A DNA stretch of 64,000 bases from Mixophyes australis (taxonomy: Eukaryota > Chordata > Amphibia > Anura > Limnodynastidae), in assembly GCA_036250195.1 (NCBI GenBank), contig JAVHZZ010000003.1, forward strand, positions 54,427,521 through 54,491,520, in the 5' to 3' direction. Made by a program: the position numbers and the translations under genes. Every line of letters begins with the position of its first letter. Position 1 is the first letter of the stretch. The notes under the pieces were generated by a model that was not told the DNA's origin, made no database searches, and saw only the letters and a list, made by a program, of their open reading frames with translations. This document shows, in pieces, positions 43,575-55,673 of this stretch.

Positions 43575-44430
43575 TAGGCCTGTGGTACCCCTGTGCTACC
43601 ATAGATGCTGCTGTTGTGCCTGGACAGTTTTCTCCTTGTCTGCAAGGGGTTAAACCCTCATCATCTGAGCTGGATTGTGGTCACCTGTGTCTGGCCTTTA
43701 TTAGACTGCCTTTTCCTAGAGACTGGGGCCAGTGTGTTTGTCTGTTTGCTGCTGCTGGTATCTTGTGAAACTCCTGTTTGGATCCATGGCTTTAGACTCT
43801 TGCTTTGTTCCATCATCCTGCACCATTTCTAGTGACACAGAACTCGACTATGTATGACCTTGCTCCTGCTTACGTCCTGGGGGTAAATGTATCAAGCTGA
43901 GAGATTTCCAACGAGTTTGAAAAGTGGAGATGTTGCCTATAGCAACCAATCAAATTCTAGCTATCATTTAGTAGACTGTACTAAATAAATGATAACTAGA
44001 GTCTGATTGGGTTTGCAAACCTGCCGGAAAACTCTCAGCTTGATACATTTACCCCCAGGTATATTGTGGATCTCCAGCCTTCTGACCCTGGCTGACCCTC
44101 TATTTGCCTGCTTCTCCCGTGGATCATTCAGTACCTCATGTCTTCTGGTTAACCTATGCCTGGTGCCTCCTGACTAGACCTGGTAATCTGAACTCCATCA
44201 TTTGTACTTGGTAATCCAGTGTCTCCTGCTTCATCTGTTATACTTGGACATCAATTTTTCCTGCTTCAGCTTCCCAGCTAACCTGATTACCCTGACACCT
44301 GTATATGCATTTTCACCATTGACTGCACCTATTTATTACCGGTGTGATTCTTGTATATAATAAAGACACTCTGTTTTCAACCTGTTTTCAAACACAGCTA
44401 CTCTCTGTGGTATTCGTACTGGGAACCCTA
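43575..44430 (+). mobile_element. Probable solo LTR, split by a palindromic MITE
   Basis: A CT-rich, coding-poor block with the internal style of amphibian Gypsy LTRs (repeated 'tgcttcatctg', 'tgacct', 'ctgcttc') ends in a polyadenylation-like AATAAA (44360) and 'gtattcgtactgggaaccc'. No internal retrotransposon sequence is attached. No clear target duplication was found, so the ends are approximate. A MITE sits at 43880-44055. Confidence 0.5.
43880..44055. mobile_element. Palindromic MITE, CTG/CAG flanks
   Basis: GGGGTAAATGTATCAAGCTG and its exact complement form the outer ends, as in the element at 33890. The interior instead carries 'tgttgcctatagcaacc' and AACCAATCAA, the 'CCAAT' family core. 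Flanking triplets are CTG and CAG. It therefore looks like a hybrid or intermediate between two MITE families. Confidence 0.88.
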
Positions 44431-44552
44431 ATAAAAATATGGGCCTGATTGAAGTCCAAATGCAACTTGCGTGTAAGTTGCATCTTAAAAAAGAGCAGGG
44501 AAGTTATGTTTAGTTCCAACCGTATTAAAATACAAGTGCATCTCAAGATATG

Positions 44553-45596
44553 TGTAAGAGCGCTTACCTGTCCTCATTCCAGTGCTGTCAGCCGCTATTC
44601 CAGATTTGTGGTGAGGAGCTCATGTGACTCCCCGTTGGAAAACATCATGTGATCTTGTGGTGGGGAATCTGAAATAAAGGGAGGATCTGACATCATACCT
44701 GTGTCAGATCTACAGATTAATCCACCTGACTCAGTCCTTGTGTTCCTGAAGCCCTCTGTGGCTGTCTGTTCTGGCGTCTCTGCTTCGGCTCCCTGAATTA
44801 CTGCACCTGTGTGTTCTCCGCTGTCTATCCAGGGTATCGCAGCCCACCTGACTTGTGTATCGACTGGCTTGTCTTCCAGACCACTCTCCTGCTCAACCCA
44901 GAGTACCGCGGCCATCTGAATAGAGTACCGACTCGGCTTGCATACCAGACCGCTCTCCTGCTTAACCCAGAGTACAGCGGCCATCTGAATAGAGTACCGA
45001 CTCAGCTTGTATACCAGACCACTCACCTGCCTAATCCAGTGTACCACGGTCATCTGAATTGTGCATGGACTCAGCTTGTATACCAGACTACTCTCCTGCC
45101 TAAACCAGAGTACCGCTGCCATCTGACCTGTGTACCGACCCGGCTCGTATACCAGACCACTCTCCTATCTAATCCTGAGTACTGCTGCCATCTGATCTGT
45201 GTACCGAACCGGCTTGAATACTAGAGCACGCTCCTTCCTACTCACGAGTACCGCTGTCATCTGACCTGTGTATCGAATCAGCCTGCATACCAGATTACTC
45301 ACCTGCCACTCCTATCGGGTCGCATCCAGCTCTCCACCTGCTCAGTCCGGATTGTCCTCAACTAACCTCCAGTGAAAACCACAACACCATCAAGGTATCA
45401 ACTACTTCTCCTTTGTATTGTCAGCTTCATCTATACGCTCATTCCTAGGGGCCAAACCAAGGGCCGCGACCTGCAGTTCCCTAGCAGCTAAGTCCATCCC
45501 ACCTTGCGATGGTCCTTGGTGAAAACCAGGTAGCTGTTAGACTCCACGCCTTGCTAGGTCTGCCAAATCTAGACTGAGTGTATCCTGAGTGTTACA
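44553..45596 (+). mobile_element. Solo LTR, TSD ATATG, with internal minisatellite
   Basis: It starts TGTAAGAGCG and ends GAGTGTTACA (short inverted TGTAA/TTACA ends), with the exact 5-bp duplication ATATG on both sides (44548-44552, 45597-45601). The 3' part has 'cttggtgaaaaccagg' and 'agactccacgccttg', words also seen in variant form in the LTR at 49359. No internal retrotransposon remains, so it arose by LTR-LTR recombination. A 69-bp minisatellite occupies the middle. Confidence 0.92.
44855..45300 (+). repeat. 69-bp minisatellite within solo LTR
   Basis: About six units containing 'ataccagaccactctcctgc', 'aacccagagtaccg' and 'ggccatctgaat'. As 69 is divisible by three, ORFs on both strands (44811-45224 plus, 44595-45122 minus) consist of 23-residue repeats (for example VPTRLAYQTALLLNPEYSGH then LNR). 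I regard them as non-coding by-products. Confidence 0.92.
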
Positions 45597-45847
45597 ATAT
45601 GTTTCGATTTGAACCTGAATGTAACTATGCTCTGACTAAACAGTACTTCCCGTATGTAGACACATACAATAGACTGCAGCATACTCATTGTTCAACTTAA
45701 GAGAAATCAAGATTGCTGTACATTATCAAGGTCAGACAGGCTTGATTTGTGTGCATACAAGATAGTATTTTCTGCATTCATGTGCATAGAAGCAATAATG
45801 GCTTCAAAGGAGGGCTCTGAGAAACTCCAAATGTAACAACTATAAGC

Positions 45848-46152
45848 CTAATTCATTAATGCATGCAAAGCAAAAATAGGGCAAATTTACACCTTGGAAA
45901 ACCATGTAGCATTGGAGGAGGAGATAAATTTAAAATGTGGGGACAGATTTATAGTTGTGGTAGGGCATGACCTAGATCTACTTTAAATTTCTGTGTAAAA
46001 ATCAATTATTTGTGTGTTACATGAAAAAGCAGCCATTATTTTCCTTACGTGTTAAATAATAAACTAATTTACACCCCTTACATTGTAACATGTTTTGTCT
46101 GAGACCAAATTGACTCCTTTTTTTGCTTAGCAATCCTTAATAAATCAGGTCC
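45848..46152. mobile_element. MITE, 'GGAGTAACTTTG' family, copy 2
   Basis: Shares 'ttaaaatgtggggacagatt', 'catgaaaaagcagcca' and the A-rich or T-rich ends with the copies at 28836 and 63754. The ends read 'cctaattcattaatgcat' and 'cttaataaatcaggt'. It is more diverged than the other two. Confidence 0.8.
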
Positions 46153-46904
46153 TATGAGTTTAGAGTTGGAACCATAGACATAAACTGGGATCTACCTGAT
46201 GAATAGAGTGAAAACGATTTAGTACATGAGTTCCTATACTGGAGGACTTCATCTTCCATAGCAGTAGAGTGGGATCTACAGTGTCTAAAGCCTCTGTAAA
46301 ACTGGGAATTGTACTTTGTTTCTAAACTTTGCCGAAAAAGCAAATCATAATGTAAAATTATCTTATAATTCTACAATGTTGTTAAAAAAAAAATACAGCC
46401 CAATCATGCATTTTGCTAGAAAAAAGTAGCAAAAAAATCCACTAAACTTTTGAAAACATCAGATCTGATTGTGAAAAGATTACAGTCAATATTTCCTTAT
46501 TGCATCTTATAGTTAGTACGTGTCTGCATCAGGTTGCATTTTAACTTTTATTTTACTGGACACACTTCCTGTGCTATCAGAGGTCATCTACACACCTGCA
46601 ATGTACAATACAATTAATTTAAAGATGTCTACCTTTAATCAACCCTGGCTATTTGGGTACAACCTCCTATATACACCACCCCGTATTTATGGGGGTTATC
46701 CTTGGAATGGGTGATATACCAGTCCTATAGTCATATTGCAGTGCTAGAAAGTAATGGTAAGGCTGTATGTTTAACATTTTATTACAGATTTACCATCACT
46801 TCTGAAGCGTTAGGCCACCCCTTATATCTCCCCTGCATTCATTGTCACATGTACCAGTGGCAGATCCACCTGTTAACTGTTGTCTGCGATACAAAGAAGC
46901 AGTT
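46153..46904. other. No recognisable feature
   Basis: Two plus-strand ORFs (46520-46714, 46702-47019) lack recognisable domains; the second runs into a MITE. Confidence 0.45.
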
Positions 46905-47018
46905 CACACCTCCCAACTTTCCCATCCACACGTCAAAGGTGTCAGCGGGCAGGATTACAGAACAGAGTCCTCCATTCGGGACTGTCCCACTGACATTGGG
47001 ACTGTTGGGAGGTATGTG
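46905..47018. mobile_element. Short MITE with 'CCTCCCAAC' ends
   Basis: CACACCTCCCAAC and GTTGGGAGGTATGTG are inverted ends. Inner 'attcgggactgtcccac' and 'tgggactgt' are also complementary in part. About 114 bp, non-coding. Confidence 0.75.
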
Positions 47019-47285
47019 ATATTGCTGTGGCCTGAGTGTGGTACTTAGCATTTATCTAGTGTATGATATCAGTGTGATCTGTGTACCTAGATCAGTTTGT
47101 ATCAGGCGTTTATAGTGATCAGTATGTATCAGATGTGTGATAGCGGTGTAGGGATATGCAATAAATGTTGTTGAGTGTTTTTTGTGTTTCCTGCCAATCG
47201 AATATTTATTGTGAAATATTTTTTTCAGGACAAATTTCTCAATATTGTTATTGTTTTAGGCTGCCCTCACTGCACTGACAAAACT

Positions 47286-47906
47286 TAGTCTAGGTACACA
47301 CTGAAACATTGTCTGACAAACGTGTTATCTCAAACAATTGTACCTACGACTGAAGGTTCGATCAGTCTGGCAATTCCTGTGTACACACTGACACGATTTA
47401 CCTTCAGATCTGTGCTTTTCATCTTGTCCTCTAGTCTTCAGAGAATGACAGCACAATATTCATTCATTCATTCATTACTGTCACATTGTCACATTGATTA
47501 AAACCACCTTGTTATAGCTATCCACATGTGCTAATGAAGTTCGTTAGCTTCTGTGACTCTGAAAGGAAATATTCTGTCTCAGAACGAACAAATAAATTAT
47601 TCATTCTGCAGCACTCTCTACATTTATTCACCGGGACACTCATCGTTAGCATCAGCTGAAAAGAGCACAACTCTGTAAACTCTATGGAGATTGTCAGCAT
47701 GAGTGCATACACACTACATATTTGGTCAGTCATTGGTCGGAAAATATTAAACAGTACGACCAACCAAATGAAACAATGAGCGGCACTTTGGGAGGACTTT
47801 AGATCATCGAGTCACTATACACGGTCACTCAATATCTGACCAAACAGTCGGATGTCGGCTGATTGGAGGTTTTGTGTGCAATCATCGGGCCAGTGCGTAC
47901 CTAGCC
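47286..47906. mobile_element. MITE-like element with 'AGGTACACACT' ends
   Basis: The left end TAGTCTAGGTACACACTGA and right end AGTGCGTACCTAGCCT are inverted. Internal words 'gtgtacacactgac', 'taccttcagatctgtgctt' and 'tcatctgct'-like segments relate it to the family at 55269 and 35911. The interior includes a CATT microsatellite (47458-47476). Confidence 0.68.
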
Positions 47907-49353
47907 TTACCGGTAGTGTATGGGTGTGTAGCATACACGTCATATCATTGAATTGCCAATGTCAATACATTGGATTAGCCACGTCTCCAAACAGGCGGCC
48001 TATTCCTGATATACATAGCTTCTAATTTTAATTTGTTGCATTTTATTAGAAAATATTACAATATAATAACCAAATACTACATGTCCAGATATGCACATTC
48101 TTTGCACACACACTTAAGACTTACAAATTACTGTTTGTGCTTTTTTTTAAAAAAATTCTCATTATAAATATGTCAGTGCTAAGAATAGTAATACAAATGA
48201 TAAAAATAAAAAAGTAATAATAATAATAGTTATTATCATCACAATGTATGTTAATGTTGTACACATATTCAATAGCGCTGTACAATGGGAGCAAACAGAA
48301 GACAATCTCTTAGCCGTTTGATTTTTTTATTATTAATTATAGACTGCTTTATTCTAAAAGCAAATATCAAATTGTATTGAATATTTAATTTTACAATTAG
48401 AGGGGTGACAGAGATCAAATACAGAATACACAGCAAAGCAGATGAAAACAATCCAGACATCATTTAATGGTGATTGCTAGTGTGTAAATTCATGGTGATT
48501 GAATCATTGCTCAATAAGATAAAGAAGCCTATAAATAAGAATGAATCAATTAGCCTGCATGCATTGTTGTACAACAGTGATAGGGATGACGCAGACATTA
48601 ATAAACTGGCTACCTCATGCACACAGTTCGATTGTAGCACATGCAATAACTTCAGAGATGTCAGCAGGTGAAACGCCATGTTCTATTATGAATCAGTAGA
48701 TAAAACTGTTCCTTTAAAGGGTCGCCAAGGTCAACATTTACTTAGCAATCTTCCATCATAGGATACTATTCAATACTGGAAGACACCATAGATTCCATTG
48801 TAATGACTGTGGGAGTGTGTGTCAATCAAGTGTTTCCTTTATCCTTAGTCCACCCTGTTCTTATCAGAAAGTCAATAAAGGTAAAGGGAGAGGAACAAAT
48901 GGAGGTCATACTGTGCTTTATCCTATATATCTATTCATATAACAAACCATTCAAGCTTGTGGAGAGATATCCTATGTTAGCTGCTACATTCTCACACTTC
49001 ACTAATCATTATTCTCTATTTAAATATACAAATAACACATGTTTAATAAATAAAATAATACCAGCTTAATCTAAATTGAACAAATAATTTTAAACTATTT
49101 GAAGATAACGTGTTGCATATGTACGATTGCATTGGCATTTTCGCCTAAAATAATACAAAACACGCTAATTAGATGAGATTTACATAGACGATCCAGGGAT
49201 AGATGCCTATATTTTCAATAGAGCCTGTCAACCACTTAGAGATGTCTAGTGAGATAATAACATGGTTTTAAATATTGCTAATGTCTTATACATGTTTCCT
49301 GCATTGTTTATTTCATTTGGAACACACAGGAATTGATAATGCACCAGTGAATA
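47907..49353. other. AT-rich stretch with a SINE-tail fragment
   Basis: At about 48228-48302 'atagcgctgtacaatgggag' + 'caaaca' is a minus-strand relic of the retroposon tail. The rest, including small ORFs at 48269-49069, shows nothing recognisable. Confidence 0.5.
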
Positions 49354-49358
49354 CATAT

Positions 49359-49992
49359 TGTCAGACGCCGTCCCCGCTGATCCCCTGTCAGACGGGGAAC
49401 GGACGTCTGACCTTCCTGTCGGCGGTCTGGGACTCCACTTCCGGGTTCTTCGGGCGCATGCGCCCTGTTCCCCGTTCCGTTGCAACGGAACGCCGCTGTT
49501 CCTATGAATGCCGCCTCCTTCTGCCCGCCAATCAGCTTACCCTAGCCTCTATTTAAACCTGTCTCTGGCGCCATTAGGGTGCCAGAGTAACAGGTTCACC
49601 ACCAGTGTTCCTGGCTTCTACACTCCCTTGTTTTTTCCCTGAGTATCCTGCTTCCTGTTTACCGTTGTGACCCGGCTTGGCAACCATCCTCTTTCTCTGT
49701 GTGACCCATTCTGTACCGTGACTTCGGCTTGGCGACTACTCTACTGGATTTCCCTTTTGTACCTGATATACCTGATTGCTGTGACCCGGAACATACTGAC
49801 CTCTCTACGCTACACTGGTAACTGGCTAATAGGACCGCGACCTGCGTGCTCTCTGCTGCGAAGTCCAAACCTCCTTGCGGGGGTCCCTGGTGAACACCAG
49901 GGGCACGTTAGACTGCGCGCCTGTTTGACCAGTTGCGCTAATACCGGTTAGTGTCTATTTATCTTCAGCCTTCATAGGCCTACAGCGTTACA
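49359..49992 (+). mobile_element. Gypsy-type solo LTR, TSD CATAT
   Basis: Starts TGTCAGACGCC, ends ACAGCGTTACA, flanked exactly by CATAT (49354-49358, 49993-49997). A CCAAT box (gccaatcagc, 49528) and TATA-like 'ctatttaaacc' (49549) about 20 bp on suggest plus orientation. The region after 49820 contains 'gcgacctgcgtgctctctgc', 'cctggtgaacaccaggggc' and 'agactgcgcgcctg', in the same order as comparable words at the 3' end of the LTR at 44553. GC content is far above the surroundings. Small ORFs inside are not genes. Confidence 0.94.
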
Positions 49993-50039
49993 CATATGTG
50001 CTGACAGACGTATGTAACAATCCATGTATGTGATAGAGT

Positions 50040-50215
50040 AACGCATAATCATCATCAACATCACCATTTATTTATATAGCGCCAGCAGATTCTGTAGCAC
50101 TTTACAATTGGGAACAAACAGTAATAGAACAATACTGGGTAATACATACAGACGTAGAAGTAAGAAGGCCCTGCTCACAAGCTTACAATCTATGGGATAA
50201 TACTCTAATCCTTCA
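50040..50215 (-). mobile_element. Retroposon 3' tail fragment
   Basis: Reads in reverse as the shared tail: CAT run, 'atttatttatatagcgccag', 'ctgtagcactttacaattgg', then 'gccctgctcacaagcttaca'. It belongs with 50665-50735, 55028-55085 and 56331-56940. No tRNA-like head is present. Confidence 0.72.
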
Positions 50216-52143
50216 TCAATCATCAAATCACAAAAATATGGAAACTAAATAGGCTCCATATGTTTAAAAAAAATCAATAGAAAAATATTACATATATCTA
50301 TATTTCTACAGATTAGGCTTAATGATCGTTCATTGTCCTATACAGATTATTTTGAAAAGATTTTATTTCTTTACTTTGCAAAGTAATATGTGAACAGTTC
50401 CAGGCATTGATTGCTGAATACCAGAGACTGTATTTAGTGATGTTTAAAATTAAAGTATACATTCAAATACATGCATTAAATTAGTAATTAAAAGTGTTCT
50501 CATTTTTTTATTTAAATATATCAAAAAGTTTACAAAGTAATTTCTGAACGCTTTTCTACTAAGAGAAGTAGTTTGAGGCCTAAGTTGCTTACACTGGGAC
50601 AGAACTAATCACTGGGTAATTGTATTACAGCCCAATTGAGCCGTATGTGTGGAAGGCACTGGACGATCATCATCATCATCATCATCATTTATTTATATAG
50701 CGCCAGCAAATTCCATAGCGCTTTACAATTGGAAAACTTGAAGAGCAAGCAAGTTGAAGACCGCAAACAGATTCCACTCATCAACCTATCGGATTTTTCA
50801 ACGTGTCTCATCAAAATCCATTTTTGGAACCAAACATGGAGTGTTATTTGGGAAGTTCTGTTGAAAATAACCAAATTGCTCAGAGCTAACACTGGACAAT
50901 GTAATTAGAGTCTAATTTGGACACCCTTGTAGGCAGATGAGCATCAGATCAGGGCCTGTTAGTGTAGCCAGGAGATGTTTGCATGCACAAGCAATCTGCA
51001 TTACCAGCTGTACTTACAAACATGATCAATGAGTAATGATTATTGGGCATAGCAGTCATTTATGGACAATATATGCTGCAAAATATTGTGTCAATAGCAT
51101 TTATGGCCAGCATAACAAATTTAATTTATAGAACAACTTGTTTTTTGGCACTTATTGTAAACATATTACAGGTCTGTGACATTCGTTGGTAACCACTTTT
51201 GAAGTGATTACAAGATCAATACATGAAAAATATATTAAAAATGCATGAAAAGTACATGCCCCTTGGATGTGTTGAGCAAGCTCCCTTGTTGATGAGTGTA
51301 ATATATTTGAAAACAGTATATGCAGTATGACATTAGATGGAAGACTATGCATAGGGATCCTGTATACTGTTGCTCAAACTAATCATAGTTACCTTCTATG
51401 TCTTCCATTACTTTGCAGACATACGTAATCCCTTTCTGTCATTATCAGAGAAAAAAAAATGTCTTCACATTTTACTGGTGAGGGGTTTAAATTATAAAAT
51501 CAATAAATCCCACGGGACATTAACTGCCAGGAAATGCCCTGTCCATCTGTATATATTGAAAAAGGAGAATGCTTTATCCGAGCACATTGCTTTTACAAGA
51601 TGGAAATCAAAAGACATAATTCACATTAATATGATTGATCGAGTAGGTCACTTATTCACATGCTACTGCAGTTTTTGCTACAATAATATGATTTTAAATC
51701 ATTGTTTTTTTACTGCTTTCACTTGAGATGTGGCTGGACCACAGATTGTGACAGATATGGGAAAAAAGCTGAGCGGTAATTAAAAATAAAAAGATTCACT
51801 TATTATAACTCATTCAATCTACGAAATGTGATGAGTAGTTAAAAAGAGAGAATCTATAAGGGAAAAGATGTAGGAAGGTGTTAATGAATGTCTATGAGAT
51901 TGATTAAACTCAAAGTGGTAAAACTTTGGAGAGAGAAAGCAGTGTTGTTTAGAATGAACTGTATATGGGAAAGATGGAAAACAGGTAAACTAGAAAGGAA
52001 CAGTTATAGTTATGAAAGGAAGATAGATACGAACCTCATTCTTATTTGAGGTTCACGTTTCCTATTCACTGTTTAAGGTTCACATTAGCGGATAGATAGG
52101 CTAGATCATAAGCGAACCATCTGGATCATGTGTGAACCGACTC
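50216..52143. other. AT-rich stretch; short retroposon tail at 50665-50735
   Basis: A (CAT)n run followed by 'atttatatagcgccagcaaa' and 'gcgctttacaattgg' at 50665-50735 is a minus-strand tail copy. No other feature was recognised; the ORF at 51370-51726 has no domain. Confidence 0.5.
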
Positions 52144-52151
52144 ATTCATGG

Positions 52152-52742
52152 TAGAGATGCTCAGGCTCGGTTCCTCGAGAACTGAACACACCCGAACTCA
52201 GGGGATCCGAGTACCGAGCCGAGTACTTTCGCGCTCCCTCGGGATAAAAAACAAGGCAAAATGTCATTCTTACATCGTCGGATCTCGTGATTTTTGGATT
52301 CCTTTTTAAGATCCAACATAACAGTGGGTTCAGGGCCCAAGGACAATTCAATCTTGCACCATTTTTCTTTTCTGCCACTGCTGTGTGCCAATGTGCCCTA
52401 GATGTGCTAGGAACTGCCGTGTGTTTGTGTCATTGCTCTGTCGCTTACCATTCAGCCAGGTCGCTGCAGTATTTGTCCCAAAGTGTATGACAATAATATT
52501 GTGATCTGTTAAGGGGTCAAAATTGACTGCAAATGACTTGAAATTAGTGTTGTTGAGGTTAATAATAAAGTAGGGGGGAAAAAAAGAGCAAAAATATGTG
52601 ATTTTAACATATTTTAGGATTTTTTCTAAAAAATCCAAAACCAAAACACACGAGGGCGGTTTTGCCAAAACTAAAACCAAAACACGAAGCTAATCCAGAT
52701 CCAAAACCAAAACCAGTTAACGGGGGTCAGTGAACATCTCTA
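52152..52742. mobile_element. Non-autonomous hAT element, family B, TSD ATTCATGG
   Basis: Ends TAGAGATGCTCAGG and (right) GTGAACATCTCTA are short inverted repeats, with the exact 8-bp TSD ATTCATGG (52144-52151, 52743-52750). It shares 'gggcccaaggacaattc', 'atcttgca' and the (C)CAAAAC-rich right end with the 2.8-kb element at 57949-60723, so it is an internally deleted relative. ORFs inside are artefacts. Confidence 0.92.
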
Positions 52743-52792
52743 ATTCATGGTAGACCAAACTGCCTAGAACCTCGTCGAACCTGTTCAGCTTT

Positions 52793-52863
52793 TTAGATAG
52801 ATAGATAGATAGATAGATAGATTAGATAGATAGATAGATAGATAACATAGAGAGATAGATAAC

Positions 52864-52899
<36 letters not shown>

Positions 52900-52967
52900 C
52901 ATAGATAGATAGATAGATAGATAACATAGATAGATAGATAGATAGATAACATAGAGAGATAGATAAC

Positions 52968-53003
<36 letters not shown>

Positions 53004-53004
53004 C

Positions 53005-53056
<52 letters not shown>

Positions 53057-53058
53057 AC

Positions 53059-53098
<40 letters not shown>

Positions 53099-53142
53099 CA
53101 TGGATAGATATATAGATAGATAACATAGATAGATAGATAGAT

Positions 53143-53183
<41 letters not shown>
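52793..53183. repeat. (GATA)n microsatellite with AACATA interruptions
   Basis: TAGA/GATA tetranucleotides with periodic 'gataacata' breaks. The minus-strand Ser-Ile-Tyr-Leu ORFs are repeat-derived. Confidence 0.95.
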
Positions 53184-54800
53184 TCAGATATTTGTATTTT
53201 TTGAATCATAGATCATGAGCATAAAGACTAATTGCCTAGGACCCAGCTACATCACTGAGACACAGAAGGGCCAATATTCACCAGTTATGTCAATATTTCT
53301 GAAGCACTAGTTAGGCCCAGACAAGCTGTGGTTCTCACAATGTTGTGAAACTACCACCCCCAGCATGCTCTACCACCTGATAGCCCAGCCAATAGCAGGC
53401 AGGGTATGCTGGGACTGGTGCATACAAAACTAATAGACATTCATAGACATTTTAATGAATATTGTTAATAGCTGCCATTACTGTGTGTGTTGGTGACAGA
53501 AACGTTTTGCACTTACATTAATCCATAATAACAACAGCATTTTATATTCTAGCACATGTTTTTCTAATTAATTCCAGAAGCTTTTTTTCCATCTGAGAAG
53601 CTTTTCATTGTTCACTGCAATCCAAAATTCTCCAAATTTGCAATCACGGTGAGGTCCCTACTTATTCTAACGTAAAATCCTTCAAGCACATGGTTTGCAC
53701 AGAAAAAGACATATAAGTTTGCACATAATGATATTGATCAGTCATTAGGACCCTACATATGACAGCAACATCCCAATAAAACGGTACAATAGTACAAGCC
53801 AAAGCTTTTGTCACCAGTGACATAGTGAGAACTTAGCCCATGGTGATGCTGATTCAGTAACAGCCTGAGGCACAAGGAGATAAAGTGACTTACAGAAGGT
53901 TATATAAACCTCATAGGAATGAAAACAAGCTCACAGCTCCAGGCTCAGACTCACCGCTATTATCAGATATACCTGTTGTTCCTCTTCAGTAAGGAGGCAC
54001 TAAGCCCAATACATACACCGAGTCAATAGGAAACCTGTGCAGATATACGTTACCATCAGTCTGTTTCTACTACTACTTTAAAGCAAAATTTGCTTGTTCA
54101 TTATATTGTTTTTTATTTATTTAAACACCCCACATACTCCACTCTCCCGGTTTCAAGTTTCATTCAGGGCTTCCCACAGTAATCCTGATGGGTAAACAGC
54201 ATCTACATTCATTCAATTAGGCTCCAGCTTTATTTCTGTTTGGCTCATGTAACTTTTTGCAAGAATAAGTTTAGAAAATAGACACATTATTCAAAACTAA
54301 TTGACCTTTTCAAGTATTTTAACTAAAGTAAATATTTAAAATTTTCTGTTCATACATTTCTTAAATAAGTCAGTCACAATTCATATACTTAAGATTACCT
54401 GGTACCCCGGAGATTAACTGTGCCCTATGAACCATCAAGTTCCAGTGAATCATTAAACCATGTGAACAGCCTGGCACTCACAATTCATACACAAACTATA
54501 CCCTCCAAGCCAAAACACAGTACATTTACAGCATGAGAATCAGCCTCCTTATACATCAATGTAAGTGCTCACTGCAATTGAGGTCACTTCTTCAACCAGG
54601 TCCTAATTATATAACAGCTTTAAAATAAAAATGAACTATATTAATTCAGAAAATTATAATTTTGGTGGACAGTCTGTTTTTTCTCCAGGATAAAATAATG
54701 CAAAAGATTTATTGCATCTTTATTTTCCATCAACACGAGACTTGACGTTCCCAGATACACTGTGGATGTGATGCAAAGGGGTTTGCAATACAGTAGTAAA
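53184..54800. other. Long stretch without recognised features
   Basis: A segment near 53365-53420 (cccccagcatgctctacc ... ggtatgctgggactgg) has complementary halves and may be a small decayed inverted-repeat element. Otherwise nothing was recognised. Confidence 0.45.
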
Positions 54801-55165
54801 TTATGCTACAAACTGGTACATGCAAAAATAGCGTATTTCCGCTCATCTCAAGATGAGTCCAGCTCCACGTAGGCAGCCTGTGCACCTGTCATCATCATCA
54901 ATGTGTATATGCAGGTGCAAAAGATACAACTCCTAAAATGAGCCATTTGCGTGAACATGCCCTTATTGAACTCAGTCTATGTCAAACCAAGTACACAAGT
55001 CTGCATTGACAGATGTGTATGACATTTACTCTGTAAAGCGCTGCGGAATTGGTAGCGCTATATCAATAAATGGTGATGATGATATGCCTCTGTTTTCGTT
55101 GTGAGCATTTGCAGTGCAAATATACGCAAACTGACATAAGTTCAACTCAGCAGCAGGCCCCCAAA
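54800..55165. other. Possible repeat containing a retroposon tail
   Basis: The plus-strand tail 'ctgtaaagcgctgcggaatt' + 'ggtagcgctatatcaataaa' with a GAT run occupies 55028-55085. Flanking sequence has words such as 'gcaggtgcaaaagatacaac' resembling frog dispersed repeats, but ends could not be set. Confidence 0.4.
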
Positions 55166-55268
55166 AAGACCGCAAATCAAGATCAACAGATGGACACTAT
55201 ATCTAGCTGAATATTGTCCTTAACTATTCATTACTGTCTGACTGAGCAAGTTGTGCCCCTTTCTAACT

Positions 55269-55673
55269 AAGGCTGGGTACACGCTACAGAAAATTTCTCC
55301 CAATGCGATGCCATTATTTTACCAATGACAATTGGCGATTCATGTGTGCACACTAAACACTTTTACAGGGTTTACCTTCAGATCTGTGCTCTTCATTTCT
55401 CATAACCATCGGCTGACAAGAGTGGGGCACTACATACTCCATAGAGATCTATGGACACTGCCGGTCGTGAGTGTATACACACTGTAGATTTAGAACGACA
55501 CCGTTCCATCGTTGAAAGATATTTTTAGTCCGGTTTAAAAATCAAATCAAACAAAATCCGAAATCTGGAACGATGACGTACACACTAATGCAATATGGGG
55601 CCAAACAGATGTTTATCGTGTGATTGGATCCATAATCGGCTCAAAAGCCTACAGTTTGTACCCAGCATAAGGG
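55269..55673. mobile_element. MITE with 'GGCTGGGTACAC' ends, unbroken copy
   Basis: Left GGCTGGGTACACGCTACAG and right GTTTGTACCCAGC are inverted. The interior order (ctcccaatgcgatg, ttcagatctgtgctcttcat, ccatagagatct) matches the split copy at 35911-37053. Non-coding. Confidence 0.82.

Noticed and set aside
44595..45224. Repeat-protein genes on both strands (175 and 137 residues)
   Set aside because: Both are readings of the 69-bp LTR minisatellite; no start context, no domain, symmetrical on both strands.
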